From assembly GCA_030770425.1 (NCBI GenBank), contig JASJFT010000016.1, forward strand, positions 124,001 to 188,000: a stretch of 64,000 bases of DNA, given 5' to 3'. Shown piece by piece: positions 54,372 through 64,000 of the stretch. Every line of letters starts with the position of its first letter. Position 1 is the first letter of the stretch. The notes beneath the pieces were generated by a model. It was given only the letters and a program-made list of their open reading frames with translations, was not told where the DNA came from and made no database searches. A program made the translations under genes and the position numbers. The DNA comes from Darksidea phi. Lineage: Eukaryota > Ascomycota > Dothideomycetes > Pleosporales > Lentitheciaceae.

Positions 54372-56442
54372 GGGTCTCGCGGCTTTGATATATCACAGAT
54401 GAGAGATGGGATAGAAGAGTCCTTCGCGATTGGAGTGGATTGCTTGTACATGATAGCTTTCTCTTCTAGTTCCGTCTAGTCAAATCCGTTTGCCAGTGCG
54501 ACTTTCTCTCCGGCATGGTCCTGACTCGACATCCGCGAAGAAGGAGCGTCGGACTTGTTCACGGGCGTTGCTCCTGTTGCTTCAATTTCATGTTGTTGCT
54601 TCAATGCACAGTTCAACTCAAGCCATCAGGTCCATCAGGTCCCTCACCATTGCCTTATCACCAGCTAGCATTGTTTTATCATTCAGTCTAATCATTCCAT
54701 CGCAACTTTGTACACTGGATCAGCCCCACATCGCTAGCAATACTTCATAACCCGAATCACCCTTACGCTTCCGTCGACATGAGATTCGCAGACACCGACG
54801 ATCGACCAAGCGCTATCTCCGCTGCAACGCGAGATCCCAATACATCAGAATTCAGCGGGGCGAGCGATCACGCATATGAATTGCTACCCAGTTCAATACT
54901 ACCCACCATTTCTTCACCAGATCTCCCCTTGGGCGGAGCGCAGATACTCTAGACGCTAAACTCTTAGAGCTTGAGTGAGACGATTCACATCTAGAAATAG
55001 AAGAAAGCGGTCGACATGCCAGCCCTACCGATTCGGGTGTAGACGTGGAGCAGAATTACAAGGCTAGCCTAAAGTCGACCAAGCGCAGATCGAGACCACG
55101 GCATTCCGGTGTTGAGCAACATGTGCCATCACCTACCGTGATCTCTCCCTGTCTTCGGTTTCGGTGCATATGTGGGAATTCTTACAAAGCAAGGCTTGGT
55201 TCAACAGGCATGTCGAAAGATGCGGGTACATTGTCGGCCTCAGTGCCAATGATGAGGTGCCATGTGAGCAGGCAGGTCCACCCCCGGCGTCGTCGACTTC
55301 CATGTTCGCGATATCTGCCAGTGCGGTCAAGCTGGCTTGTGTGCAGAAGAACCAAGCCATACAGAAATATACAGCTGCTCCATACCCACTAACGAATTGC
55401 CTCCGGGTGCAAGACAGCGGCGATACTACGAGCGGGGGTATGGACAGGTACATCCCGCACAGCGTCTGGCAGAAGAGCCACGACTGCAGTGAACTCGAGC
55501 ACGCCCTCGCCATGCAACCTCACGGGGCCATGCACAGAGCGCCCGCAGATATGACAGCAGTCTAACAGCAAAACCCCAGTTTGACGCGATGTAACCAAGG
55601 TCCAACACCGCAACACAAGCATCTCTTTGGCCAGAAGGTTCTTCAAGGACTCCACGACTTTCCAGGATCCTACTCGTACTATGTGGGAATTCGAATGTGA
55701 GGAGAGCGCAGGAAATGTGTGGGAACCGGTGCATTGGCATGTTCGGGATAGGGAGCTGACTAGACCGTTGCGCTTTTATCGTGCAGATGAAGTTCTTCGT
55801 TGAGCAGCGGCCGATATTGGATGGCTGGTACCAGTCGAGCAATGACGGATCTTGACATATGAAATAGGAATTGGGAAGAACTACTGCGATGCGAGAGGCG
55901 AAAGAGAACTTGATTAGCTGTGAGGCTGCTATGTACAAGCTCAGATTTCGCTCGTCCTAGTCATAGACTTGCAATCTTTCTATATATAGAGCAGCAGCAA
56001 AAAACCGGCTGCATTACAAGTCTATGGCAAAGGGAGTGTCGTAATAGAGATAGTCTGAACAAGCCGGAATAAGTAGCTCTCTACTATAAGACACTAGCAC
56101 CGCGTTAGCCAGTTGGCGTATACGCAACCTGGCCACGTCTCCTTTTCTTCTTGTACCACACTCCAGTCACCTCATTCGCCACTTGGTAGCCGGATCGATC
56201 ACAATGGCGTGGATCAGAGCAGCACAGCACTGTTCCTTCCTTCCCTTCCCACCGTCATGGCAGCTTCCACAGCGCATTAACAGTTAGTCAACGCCGAAAT
56301 AAACATGCTTCATCTCTCCCACTCACGTACAACATCACCATCGATACTACTGCACCGTCATCCTCTCCACGTATCCTACCTCCAGGGCATCTGCACGACT
56401 TTGAATTACCATTACATTACCCCACCAACATCCTTACACGCG
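54372..56442. other. 2-kb region without an intact gene
   Basis: Holds the decayed frame at 54779-55270. Elsewhere several overlapping frames on both strands at 55040-55940 show no ATG-started model with a domain. Confidence 0.4.
54779..55270 (+). pseudogene. broken reading frame, not recognised
   Basis: The ATG at 54779 opens a coding-like frame (MRFADTDDRPSAISAATRD, YELLPSSILPTISSPDLPL). It ends at tag, while the continuation is in another frame (DTLDAKLLELE, tga, DDSHLEIEESGRHASPTDSG, VDVEQNYKASLKSTKRRSRP). One frameshift and one in-frame stop are therefore needed to read it. The acidic/Ser-rich then basic composition suggests the cytosolic start of a membrane protein, but no domain is identifiable. 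Confidence 0.3.
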
Positions 56443-57063
56443 ATGGTCGCCATAGCTCCCGCCGCCCCACGCAAGCGCCCCTACGCTATATCAAGCTCAC
56501 AGCCAAACGATGGCGACTGTCGGGCACGGAGAGATCTAGCAGCGAGTCCTCCGCGGACGACAAAGACTCCGCTAGAAAGGTGTCGACGGCAAGACTTCCT
56601 GTGCAAGCCCCGCAAGGAAACACACCCCCGAACAAATATTAGGAAACGGCTTCCGGGGCGGAGGGGAGGAACGGTCGTAGATGCGACACGCTCACCTTCA
56701 TTTGTCAAGTCTGTCGTATCGAGATTGCCACCACGGAGCGAAACAACACTGGATACCGATGGACGTGCGAGCACTGCTTGCACGTTTCTACACCGCCCAT
56801 TTAACGAAGAGCAGTTCTGGAGGGAAGCGAAAGAAAAACTAGACCAAAAGATTGCAAATGCCCGAGGCGGAAGTGGCGTGACGTTGAAGTTGTGGCATTG
56901 GAACTCTTACCAGCCCGAGAGGGCCGAGAATCGCCAACAGTGTCGCGCTCGTGAGCTTTTGCACCAAGTTCACGAGCTTCAAGGTACGTTACAGGAGTTG
57001 GCGGCCGAGTTGGAGGAGATGATGGGGGAAAATGATGAGGCAGTTGAGGAAGTTACGCCTTGA
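56443..57063 (+). CDS. hypothetical protein with C-terminal coiled coil
   Basis: 206 aa from the ATG at 56443 (an earlier in-frame ATG at 56305 adds 46 residues of leader-like composition). Not recognised. The N-terminal half is Arg/Pro/Ser-rich (APRKRPYAISSSQPNDGD, RKRLPGRRGG), with candidate nuclear signals. The C-terminal third is helical: NEEQFWREAKEKLDQKIANA, then LHQVHELQGTLQELAAELEE with a heptad pattern of Leu. The coiled coil and sensible ending support a gene; no family assigned. Confidence 0.4.
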   Translation: MVAIAPAAPRKRPYAISSSQPNDGDCRARRDLAASPPRTTKTPLERCRRQDFLCKPRKETHPRTNIRKRLPGRRGGTVVDATRSPSFVKSVVSRLPPRSETTLDTDGRASTACTFLHRPFNEEQFWREAKEKLDQKIANARGGSGVTLKLWHWNSYQPERAENRQQCRARELLHQVHELQGTLQELAAELEEMMGENDEAVEEVTP

Positions 57064-57433
57064 GGCCTCGAGTACGCATAGGGGGTGGATAGAAGTCGTG
57101 ATGTATCAAAGACGGTAGCTGTATAGACGACAGGGACGCGACATGCTTACTGAGGAGGAGAGAAAGCATGTCGAGGTCTGAACGAGAGGCCTACCTCTCT
57201 TACACCCAATAACATGCCATCCTATCCTCATGGCGTTGCACTGCTTCAAAAAGAGCCTAGCTACTTCGTCTAATCCGCACGAACGAAAAATTACAAGTGC
57301 ACGCCCACAACCTCCCCGCCAGGATCGACCTTGCGTGCTACCCGCAGGCCTCTTCCTAGGCCCTTAACTTACTTAGCAAGTCGATCATCCCGCACAAGCG
57401 GAGAAAGAAAGCGGACGAGTAATGTGTACGCAC

Positions 57434-57477
57434 GCAACGGCAACGGCAATGGCAATGGCAATGGCCATGGCCATGGC
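57434..57477. repeat. hexanucleotide microsatellite (ggcaac/ggcaat/ggccat)
   Basis: About seven copies of a degenerating ggcaay/ggccat unit in a row. Confidence 0.7.
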
Positions 57478-57526
57478 TGAAGCACACGACAGCGACTAGG
57501 GTCGCAGAAAAAAAAAACATGCGGTG

Positions 57527-57561
57527 TGGATGGATGGATGGATGGATGGATGGATGGATGG
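57527..57561. repeat. (TGGA)n microsatellite
   Basis: About 8.5 perfect copies of tgga, 50 bases from the hexanucleotide repeat. Confidence 0.9.
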
Positions 57562-58969
57562 GGCCGACGTGGGATGCGGGTGGAACAATCCTATCCTATC
57601 CTTGTCTTGTCTTGTAGTGCGTGGCGGGAAAGCGTCGAGTTTCACTGAGAGGGGAAGGAGAAGTGGGCCTTTTTTTTAATTAATTGATTACTTACTTGTG
57701 GGATGGAAGGATGGTCGAATGAGGAAATTCTCACGTTTGTGATAGAGGACAGAAACCATGTCATCCAACCCACCCGGCGTACAATCAACTTGGAAGCATG
57801 CATGTTGGGTTCCTAACGGTAGGTAACCCAGATACCATCTCACCCCGCACTTCCCCATGCCCATCCCGTCCTCCAATTCTCCCTCGAACCTAATGTCTTC
57901 AAAAGCCCACTTACCTAACGTGCACACCCTCCCGAACCAATCACCACACCACCAACGCAACCTCACCCCCACGACCTCCCCTCTCCCTCTCCTCTCCCTC
58001 AAAGCTAAAATTCCTTCCCACGATAAGACGGCAAACCCGTCTCCGCGCCCGCGTGTCCACTTACCGCTTCCGCTCACACCAAGGCCGAGAGGAAGGGGGG
58101 CCCACTTCAGCTTCGGAACGTCGTCCACGTAGTTTGAGCAGAGACGCCCCGGGGCCCGCGCTCGCCCCGTAGGGAGATACTGCCGAGCATCGGAGACTCA
58201 GAAATTCCGCCATGTGAAATCCATGCTGGGTTTTGTGCAAGAAACGGCAAAGTTGGAATGCTTAGTTGCGGGCATAAGGTACGGCGCAGTCGAATGTAGC
58301 GGTGTGGTGTGGGAACCGAGGGCAGATGACCCGGTCCTACGCCAGCTCCTCCCGCTGTCGAAATCGGCTGGTCGGTGTGTGTTTACGGGTTTTGGAGCGT
58401 TACGCGGTTTGTCTACCATACCTTTGTCTACCTTTGGCACGAGGGTGCATAACCGGGGCTTGCTTGCGAGGGTTGCGCGCGCGTACGCGCTGCTCGCAGG
58501 CGTTGGTCGTGCGTCGGAGTTCGACGTCGCTTCGCCGAATCAAAGCTCCCACAAGCCATTCGTCTCGTCAAGTGACAGCGGACAGTCCACAACCTACCAT
58601 GGAGCAGGTCGGTTCCAAGGGCATGTTATCGGGGGCGTTCAGCCCAAAGCCAAAACTTCCCGTCTCATGCATCGCCGCCTGATTTCTAGCCATCCCTCCG
58701 CTCACCGCATACGAGTCTATACGAGGTCTGTCGGCCACGCCACGCCCCCTCCCCTTCCCTCCCCAGGAGGCGGAGCATCCTCCTGCATCTCGCATTGCGC
58801 CGAGAAAGCGCTCCCAAGAAGGCGACATCTTGGGCCCAAGAAAGGACAAGGAACTAGAAGGCTCATCGAAGGATCGAGAAAACGGGACGAATCTCGAGGT
58901 GAACTGGGACGTGTTCGCAGCGGCAAGGCTCGGCCTTGTGCCGCCGACCTCGTGCGGGTGAGATTGGCT

Positions 58970-59028
58970 CGCGAGAGAGCGATAGAGCGATGGAGCGACG
59001 CCGACAGAGCGACAGAGCGACAAAGCGT
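58970..59028. repeat. degenerate gagcga-type tandem repeat
   Basis: Units such as gatagagc, gatggagc, gacagagc, gacaaagc follow each other with small changes. Confidence 0.6.
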
Positions 59029-59137
59029 CGCATGACGTGCGCAGGCAGGATCACCCAGCAACTGCACTCTTTCCCCTCCCTGATCTACCATCAGGCCTCG
59101 ATGCACGCCGTACGCCTGTAAAAAGCCACCGTTGTAT

Positions 59138-59497
59138 CGAGCCTTACGTACGGTAGCTATACTCATGCACTCCGGCCCCTGTCCAGAAACGCTATACGAG
59201 CAATATCCGGGCCGAACGTGATCTACCCCTCTTTCCAGCCCAACGGGCCCCCCGCCCCCCGCGGGGGGCGGGCGGGGGGGGGGCGGGGGGGGCGGGGGGG
59301 GGCGGCGCGGGGGGGGGGGGGGGGGGGGGGCCGGGGGCGGGGGCCCGGGNNNNNNNNNNTAACGAGCCCTAAGTACCGTATGTAAACTCATGCCCACCGG
59401 CCCCTGGCCATAAACCGTATACGTCCAAAAACCGGGCCCAAAGGTATCTACCCCCCTTCCCCCCCCAACCCCCCCCCCCCCCCCAGTCCGACCCCCA
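59138..59497. other. assembly gap (59350-59359) with falsely duplicated flanks
   Basis: The left flank (59138-59247) and the right flank (59363-59471) are the same sequence with scattered errors: both carry cgagcc, actcatgc, ccggcccct, ccgggcc and atctacccc in the same order and spacing. Poly-G/C sequence and ten N lie between them. The right copy is error-rich and ends in poly-C. Confidence 0.8.
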
Positions 59498-60657
59498 TGT
59501 CACCCCCCCTCCCCTTTCGCGAACGCCAACGGTGCCAACCCCACCAAGCAAAAACAAGCACACACCAACCGTCTTGTCCACGCAGGCCAAGCGCCCTAGA
59601 CTTACGTATTTTGGCCGGGCGCGCTCAACAACACAGACCGAGATATCGCGCAATCCGCTCCGCCTGCAATCGTTCGGGCCACGCCACTTTCGTCCGGCGC
59701 GCAGTCTTGGGAACCCCGCGACGACGTCGTCTCAGCGGTCCCGGTTCTCGCCGCCCTCTACCCTCCATAACCCAACTGCCGGGTCGCCACGGGGGTCCGT
59801 TGAGACGAGAATGGCTGCCCGAAGAACACCGTCCATGCACGATCGCTACCGCCGTGTGGTTGACGGTAGCGGGGTGTCTGGCTCTCGGGAATACGGTTGT
59901 TGCTGCATCGGGCCTGAACACCCCGGTACCGAATAGCGGGCTGCTGACGGCCTCGTTGCGAAACTCTTATGTGTAACAAGAATCGGATAGGAGAAAGGCT
60001 TTTTTTTTCTTTTTTTTTGCCTGTCCGATGGCGCCCGGCTAGAGCAAAGGCCGTCAGACGAGAGGTCCACTTGCACCAAGTGGAGAGTCACCAAGTGGAC
60101 GGTTTAGATAGGGCCTTGGGAACCCGCCAATGAGAGGGTTGAAGAGGGCCAACGTGTGGTGCGAGATGGTACATGTCCATCACCCTCCGTGCCGTGGACA
60201 TGTCAACGTCGACGGCATGAAGAAGAGCATGTGAATGTGAATGTGAGTGCGCATGCGCATGTGAATTTGTATGCAGGCCGATGGAGACTGAAATGTCAAT
60301 TTGAAATGAAGCCATATATATACCGACAAAATATCCTGAGAGAGTGCAAGAGGAGCCAATGTACATTCAGGTCCGTAAGACGACGTAGCTTTTTCCCCAA
60401 CGATATTATAGAGGTACACCAGCCCGCACTTGGAGGGAACAATAAATGGTGTGGAAGCAATATCCAAGTTTTTACCAGAAACATGTATCCGGCCTACATA
60501 TCCCCGTGTAGGCCGCCGATCGTGTAATTGCACATGCCTCTAACACCCTGAACGGCGTAAATCATAATGCCAGTCGAGCTAGACACCAAAGCCTGCCGCT
60601 GTAAAAACGCCGCAAAATGCTGGAATACAAGGAAAAGAATCGCTCGTCGACATGCAT

Positions 60658-62805
60658 TTACCGCCATCCTTCGCCCATATCGAAGCGATGCGTCAGCGCT
60701 CGGCCGATCTTGCTCTCCGGCTTGGGCGGGATGTGGTGATGGAGATACCTCTTCGGTGCTCGCGCGGGCGTCTTGTTCGCTCCGCGTTTCGATGCGTCGA
60801 CGCAACATTGCGGATCCTCGTAGTCTTCGGGGCAGCAGCAATTGATGTTCTTGACGAATGTCGATTCGAGCACCTCGCGGATACTAATGCGCTTCTCGGG
60901 GTGGGGATGCAGCATCTTCAATATCAATCGCTTGACCGCCGGAGGATTAACCAAGGCGAAGATTTTGCCGCCTTTGGGGTGCCCGTCGGGCCCATCGAAG
61001 ATCTGGCCGTCAGGATGGTCCTTCAACCAGCTATCCCAGCCCTTCTGGAACACGTTGTAAAGCTCAAATTCACGCTTGGCCGCCTGCCACGGCGCGCCTC
61101 CAAAAGCCATATTTAGAAAGACAATGGCACAAGACCAGACGTCGAGCGGGCGGGGATCGTAGACACCCTTCTTCTCGAGAACCTCGGGGGCGATGTAGGG
61201 GAGACTGCCGCAGATGCCCGGGGCCGACAGGCGAATTTCGCCCATGTTCTTTCCACATTCGCCTCCAGCCGCACGAAGGCCTGGATGCTCTCCGCAAAAT
61301 ACCTCGGCGACACCGAAATCAGAGATCTTCAGATAGCCTTCCTTGCTGAGCAAGAGGTTCTCCAACTTGATGTCGCGGTGTGCGATGCCGTGGCTATGCA
61401 GGTAATCGACGCCGCGTAGCAACTGTTTGAAGAGGCACAGACGGTCTTCCAGAGAGTAATATCCCTCGGTCGGGTGGAAGAGCCTACGTTCCACCAAGGA
61501 GTACAGCTCACCATGGGGGCAGAATTCCATGACGTGGTTCCATCGGCCACGGTTGGTGCATAAGCGTACCGTTTCGACAATGTTCGGGTGGTGCAGGCTT
61601 TTCGCGATGCTGTACTCGGATTTGATCTTCATGATGTAGTCCTCCTCGGACTCGCCTTTGTCGCGAGCACGAAACTCCTTGACGGCGACCAGATCCTCGC
61701 CGGAGCCTCGGCTGGCCATGATGCGGACCTCGGCAGTTGCTCCCTTGCCTAGACATTTCCCACGCTTACCGGGCATCAGACTTGAGCTCTTGTATTCCTT
61801 GTCGAGCTCGCAGTATTCGACGTTGAACTCGTCGGGAAGACTCAGACTTAGACGCCGCGCCTTCATACCTACCCCTTCGGCGGCGGCCTTGGAGAACGTG
61901 GCCAGCATGCCAACCGTCGGCGCCTCGTCGTCGGAGTCGGCCCGGGGCACCTGTTGGGTGCTCAATGACCGCCTCCGTGACCAGGAATGCTTCTTGCCCC
62001 CGCGCTTGTCTCCCCACGTGATGCCGGTCGGACGCTGCTTGTCCATGGTAGAAATGGCGGCAGAGGATGTCGAGTGCTCGTGTCCTTCCATGGCTGGCTT
62101 GGTTTCGTCGGTGATGGTGCTGGACGGCGAGCCGGGCGACGGCGGGCTGTTGCCATGCGAGGACTTGGGTGAATTTCGCGCAGACAACGAGAAGGAGCTT
62201 AGCCGTCGGCCGTAGCGGGGAATGTTCATAGCGGCAGTAGCACCTTCTGTGGACCTATCGGCACTGGTCCTGACCATGAGCTTGCTGGTGTCGCCGTTGT
62301 CGTTCTGCGCGGCCGTCTGAAGCGGAGCGGGTGCGTCCTTCTGCGAAGGTGCCCGATGCAGCTTGTTGCGCACAAAGGACCCAACGCGCCTCCCTAGGCC
62401 TGGCTTTTCGGGCAGCGAGGACTGCTGGTCGGGCGGTCCATTGGCTTTGAGATTCGACTGTGTGCGTGAGAGGGGGGCAGGGGCGGTCTCAGGAGCGCTC
62501 TGGGCAGCAGGAGAGGCAGCAGAAAACAGTGGTTTTTGGTCGGGCCGCTTGGGGTGGGAAGCAGACGTCACGAAGACGCCGTCGACGGGCTCATCGTGGC
62601 GGAACGGATGGGGGTAGGGCACGCCGTCGCTCGTGGGGGTGACGGGTTCCGCCGGCTCGCTCGCCGTCTCGGTGCTCTCGTCCTCCTCGGCAATGGGGTC
62701 ATGGTGTTCCACGAGGCGCGATTCCTTGCGGACGAGGCTGGCTGAGTCAGACGGCTCTGTCTTTGCGGTGGTAGCCATGGCGGGCCCGGAGGCTAGAAAC
62801 GGCAT
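60658..62805 (-). CDS. serine/threonine protein kinase, SAT4/HAL4-HRK1 type
   Basis: Single exon, 715 aa (a second Met nine residues in, MATTAK, is equally possible). The N-terminal 340 residues are Ser/Pro-rich and phosphorylatable. The kinase domain spans about 345-650: LGKGATAEV (glycine loop, 353-358), VAVKEF (Lys376), GIAHRDIKLENLL (catalytic Asp478) and KISDFGVAEVF (DFG 496-498), then GSLPYIAPEVLEKKGVYDPR and WSCAIVFLNMAFGGAPW, which are typical of the fungal NPR/HAL5 kinase group that regulates potassium and nutrient transporters. The tail ends in an RCxx-like Cys cluster (INCCCPEDYEDPQCC) found in SAT4/HAL4 orthologues. Acts in the cytosol and at membranes. Confidence 0.88.
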   Translation of the reverse strand: MPFLASGPAMATTAKTEPSDSASLVRKESRLVEHHDPIAEEDESTETASEPAEPVTPTSDGVPYPHPFRHDEPVDGVFVTSASHPKRPDQKPLFSAASPAAQSAPETAPAPLSRTQSNLKANGPPDQQSSLPEKPGLGRRVGSFVRNKLHRAPSQKDAPAPLQTAAQNDNGDTSKLMVRTSADRSTEGATAAMNIPRYGRRLSSFSLSARNSPKSSHGNSPPSPGSPSSTITDETKPAMEGHEHSTSSAAISTMDKQRPTGITWGDKRGGKKHSWSRRRSLSTQQVPRADSDDEAPTVGMLATFSKAAAEGVGMKARRLSLSLPDEFNVEYCELDKEYKSSSLMPGKRGKCLGKGATAEVRIMASRGSGEDLVAVKEFRARDKGESEEDYIMKIKSEYSIAKSLHHPNIVETVRLCTNRGRWNHVMEFCPHGELYSLVERRLFHPTEGYYSLEDRLCLFKQLLRGVDYLHSHGIAHRDIKLENLLLSKEGYLKISDFGVAEVFCGEHPGLRAAGGECGKNMGEIRLSAPGICGSLPYIAPEVLEKKGVYDPRPLDVWSCAIVFLNMAFGGAPWQAAKREFELYNVFQKGWDSWLKDHPDGQIFDGPDGHPKGGKIFALVNPPAVKRLILKMLHPHPEKRISIREVLESTFVKNINCCCPEDYEDPQCCVDASKRGANKTPARAPKRYLHHHIPPKPESKIGRALTHRFDMGEGWR

Positions 62806-64000
62806 GGCAGTGTTGCGAGCGGTGAGTGATGCTCAGGACCGACAAACGGGGCGCTCGACAACCTGATTGGACCAGCGGGCGTAAGGCGTTCGACGTTCCT
62901 CGTGGCAGCGGGGTGCTGTGCGACTACGCTCTCTGCAGGGAGCTGGGCTGGTGGTAGGTTGCAAGGGAGCTGCAGGCGTGGGAATGCAGGGCTGGGACGC
63001 GCGAGGATATGGAGGGATGCAGCCGTCCTGGAAGAGCCATCCGACGGTGGTGGTGGTGCAGACAATGGCAGTGCGGCGGTGAGTGCTGCGGACGGAGAGG
63101 GGACGGAGAGGGCGAGATGGTGGTGGCGGGCCGGTGGGCTTAAGACGGCCGGGGTCGGCGGCGGTGACGTTGTGGGTTGTGTGGGCTGGGTGGGCGGATG
63201 CCGGCAAGACGACGGTGAGCAGGCGACGGCGAACAAAGTGTGCCCAGCACGGCGCACGGCGGCAATGGCTGGTCGAGGAACTGCTTGCGACGGAAAGCGA
63301 CGTCGACCTTTCGCTTTTGCACCCCGAGCCTGAGAGGAGCCGGGCCAGGCCAATTTAACAGCGCCTGGGACTGAGGCTGCAGGCCCTGCGTGCGCTGGAA
63401 CGGACCATGCACACACCCCACCCTGCTTGCAGATGATCGGCTCCACTTCCTTTATCTTACATACACCGTCCTTGCCGACCCCCGGCGCACGACGCACGTC
63501 GCACGTCGCCCAGGTACGCCCAGCACCGTCGCCGCGATGCAACATGGCCGCCAAAAGCTCCACACTCCGTAATTTACGCCTGCCGCCCATCCATAGGCGC
63601 CCGCGCCGGCCGTGGCGGACGCCGCCAAACTGCGGCATTTTCTGCGCCGTCTGCCTCGCTGCGTTTCCCCAGACCTACACCCTCACCACCGCGCTGCGTC
63701 CTGTCCGCCGCCGTGCGCCCTGGACGGCTCTGGCCTGCCCGTTGCCTGCACAGGACGTTGCCGCGGCGAGCGCCGCGTCCCAGACGTCGACCAGCCGTCC
63801 CGCAGGCCTTCCACACATCCCCAGCCGCGAAAGGCGACGGCTCCTTGACTCGTGGGGGTCGAGCTGCCAAACAAGCTTCGCCGCTCGCACATCGTCATCC
63901 GGACGCAGGCCGCCTCCCAGACGGACAGTCCTCCCGTCGTATAGAGCGTCTGGTTGCCAATGCCAGCCACTCTCAGCCCTCCGTCCGCCCACTCGATCGA
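62806..64000. other. upstream region of the kinase gene, GC-rich, no gene supported
   Basis: 1.2 kb of GC-rich sequence with overlapping frames on both strands and no family signal. Probably promoter and long 5' leader of the kinase gene. Confidence 0.45.

Larger units (their letters stand above)
57064..60657. other. 3.6-kb GC-rich gene-poor region with microsatellites and a gap
   Basis: No gene supported. Overlapping open frames on both strands reflect high GC. Contains microsatellites (57434-57477, 57527-57561), a degenerate gagcga repeat (58970-59028), a gap with duplicated flanks, T-tracts near 60000 and an alternating gt/gc tract near 60225-60275. Confidence 0.5.

Noticed and set aside
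57688..58128. 146-codon minus-strand frame rich in Trp and Gly
   Set aside because: Starts at GTG, no homologous domain, and lies in GC-rich DNA where all frames stay open.
62793..63638. 281-codon minus-strand frame upstream of the kinase
   Set aside because: Low-complexity Pro/Arg/Ala composition typical of chance frames in GC-rich DNA; the overlapping plus frames are just as open.
1..64000. tRNA, rRNA, CRISPR array or bacterial-type operon signals
   Set aside because: None seen by eye: no cloverleaf T-loop candidates outside coding exons, no regular spacer repeats, and gene structure is eukaryotic.

Overview
The window is nuclear DNA of a filamentous ascomycete (Pezizomycotina, most likely Dothideomycetes). 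This rests on dense genes with many 43-90 nt GT..AG introns carrying ctaac/ctaat branch sites, a fungal gene set (AA9 monooxygenase, guanyl-specific RNase N1/T1, PLAC8 protein, DUF7708-NACHT-TPR protein, SAT4/HAL4-type kinase), and TA-rich decayed intergenic islands that look like products of repeat-induced point mutation (RIP). Splice models were built by hand so that reading frame and family motifs stay continuous. Two 10-N assembly gaps (10437-10446, 59350-59359) sit in unreliable poly-C/G sequence.

Layout. 0-9 kb: end of a WD40 protein, a secreted AA9 monooxygenase (6 exons), two F-box proteins on the minus strand, and a cytochrome P450 (6 exons). 9-24 kb: a low-complexity hypothetical protein, a gap, a secreted Sde182/DUF1593 protein, a peroxisomal/mitochondrial carrier with a repetitive tail, a mitochondrial-type acyl-CoA synthetase (7 exons, with a GC-AG intron and an 11-nt exon), NAD kinase, a fungal protein with a possible ChlI/MoxR lid (7 exons), porphobilinogen deaminase (HEM3), and a secreted RNase N1/T1.

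24.8-38 kb is the accessory-looking part: an intracellular trypsin-like protease with an unfamiliar N-terminal region and two 26-residue tandem repeats, a RIP-like decayed stretch, polynucleotide kinase/3'-phosphatase, a divergent DUF7708-NACHT-TPR (NLR-like) gene, two small paralogous Cys/His-rich genes, and a fucose-lectin-like gene whose 5' part appears decayed. A functional link among these genes is inference only.

38.6-56 kb returns to housekeeping-like genes: a PARG-like macrodomain protein, CAND1, a mitochondrial acidic protein, a PLAC8 protein, an MFS permease, a CCDC97 homologue, and a membrane protein with a spermidine-synthase-like domain whose start is overlapped by a uORF. 56-64 kb holds a short hypothetical gene, a long GC-rich gene-poor stretch with microsatellites and a misassembled gap, and a SAT4/HAL4-type protein kinase. 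No tRNA, rRNA or CRISPR array was recognised.
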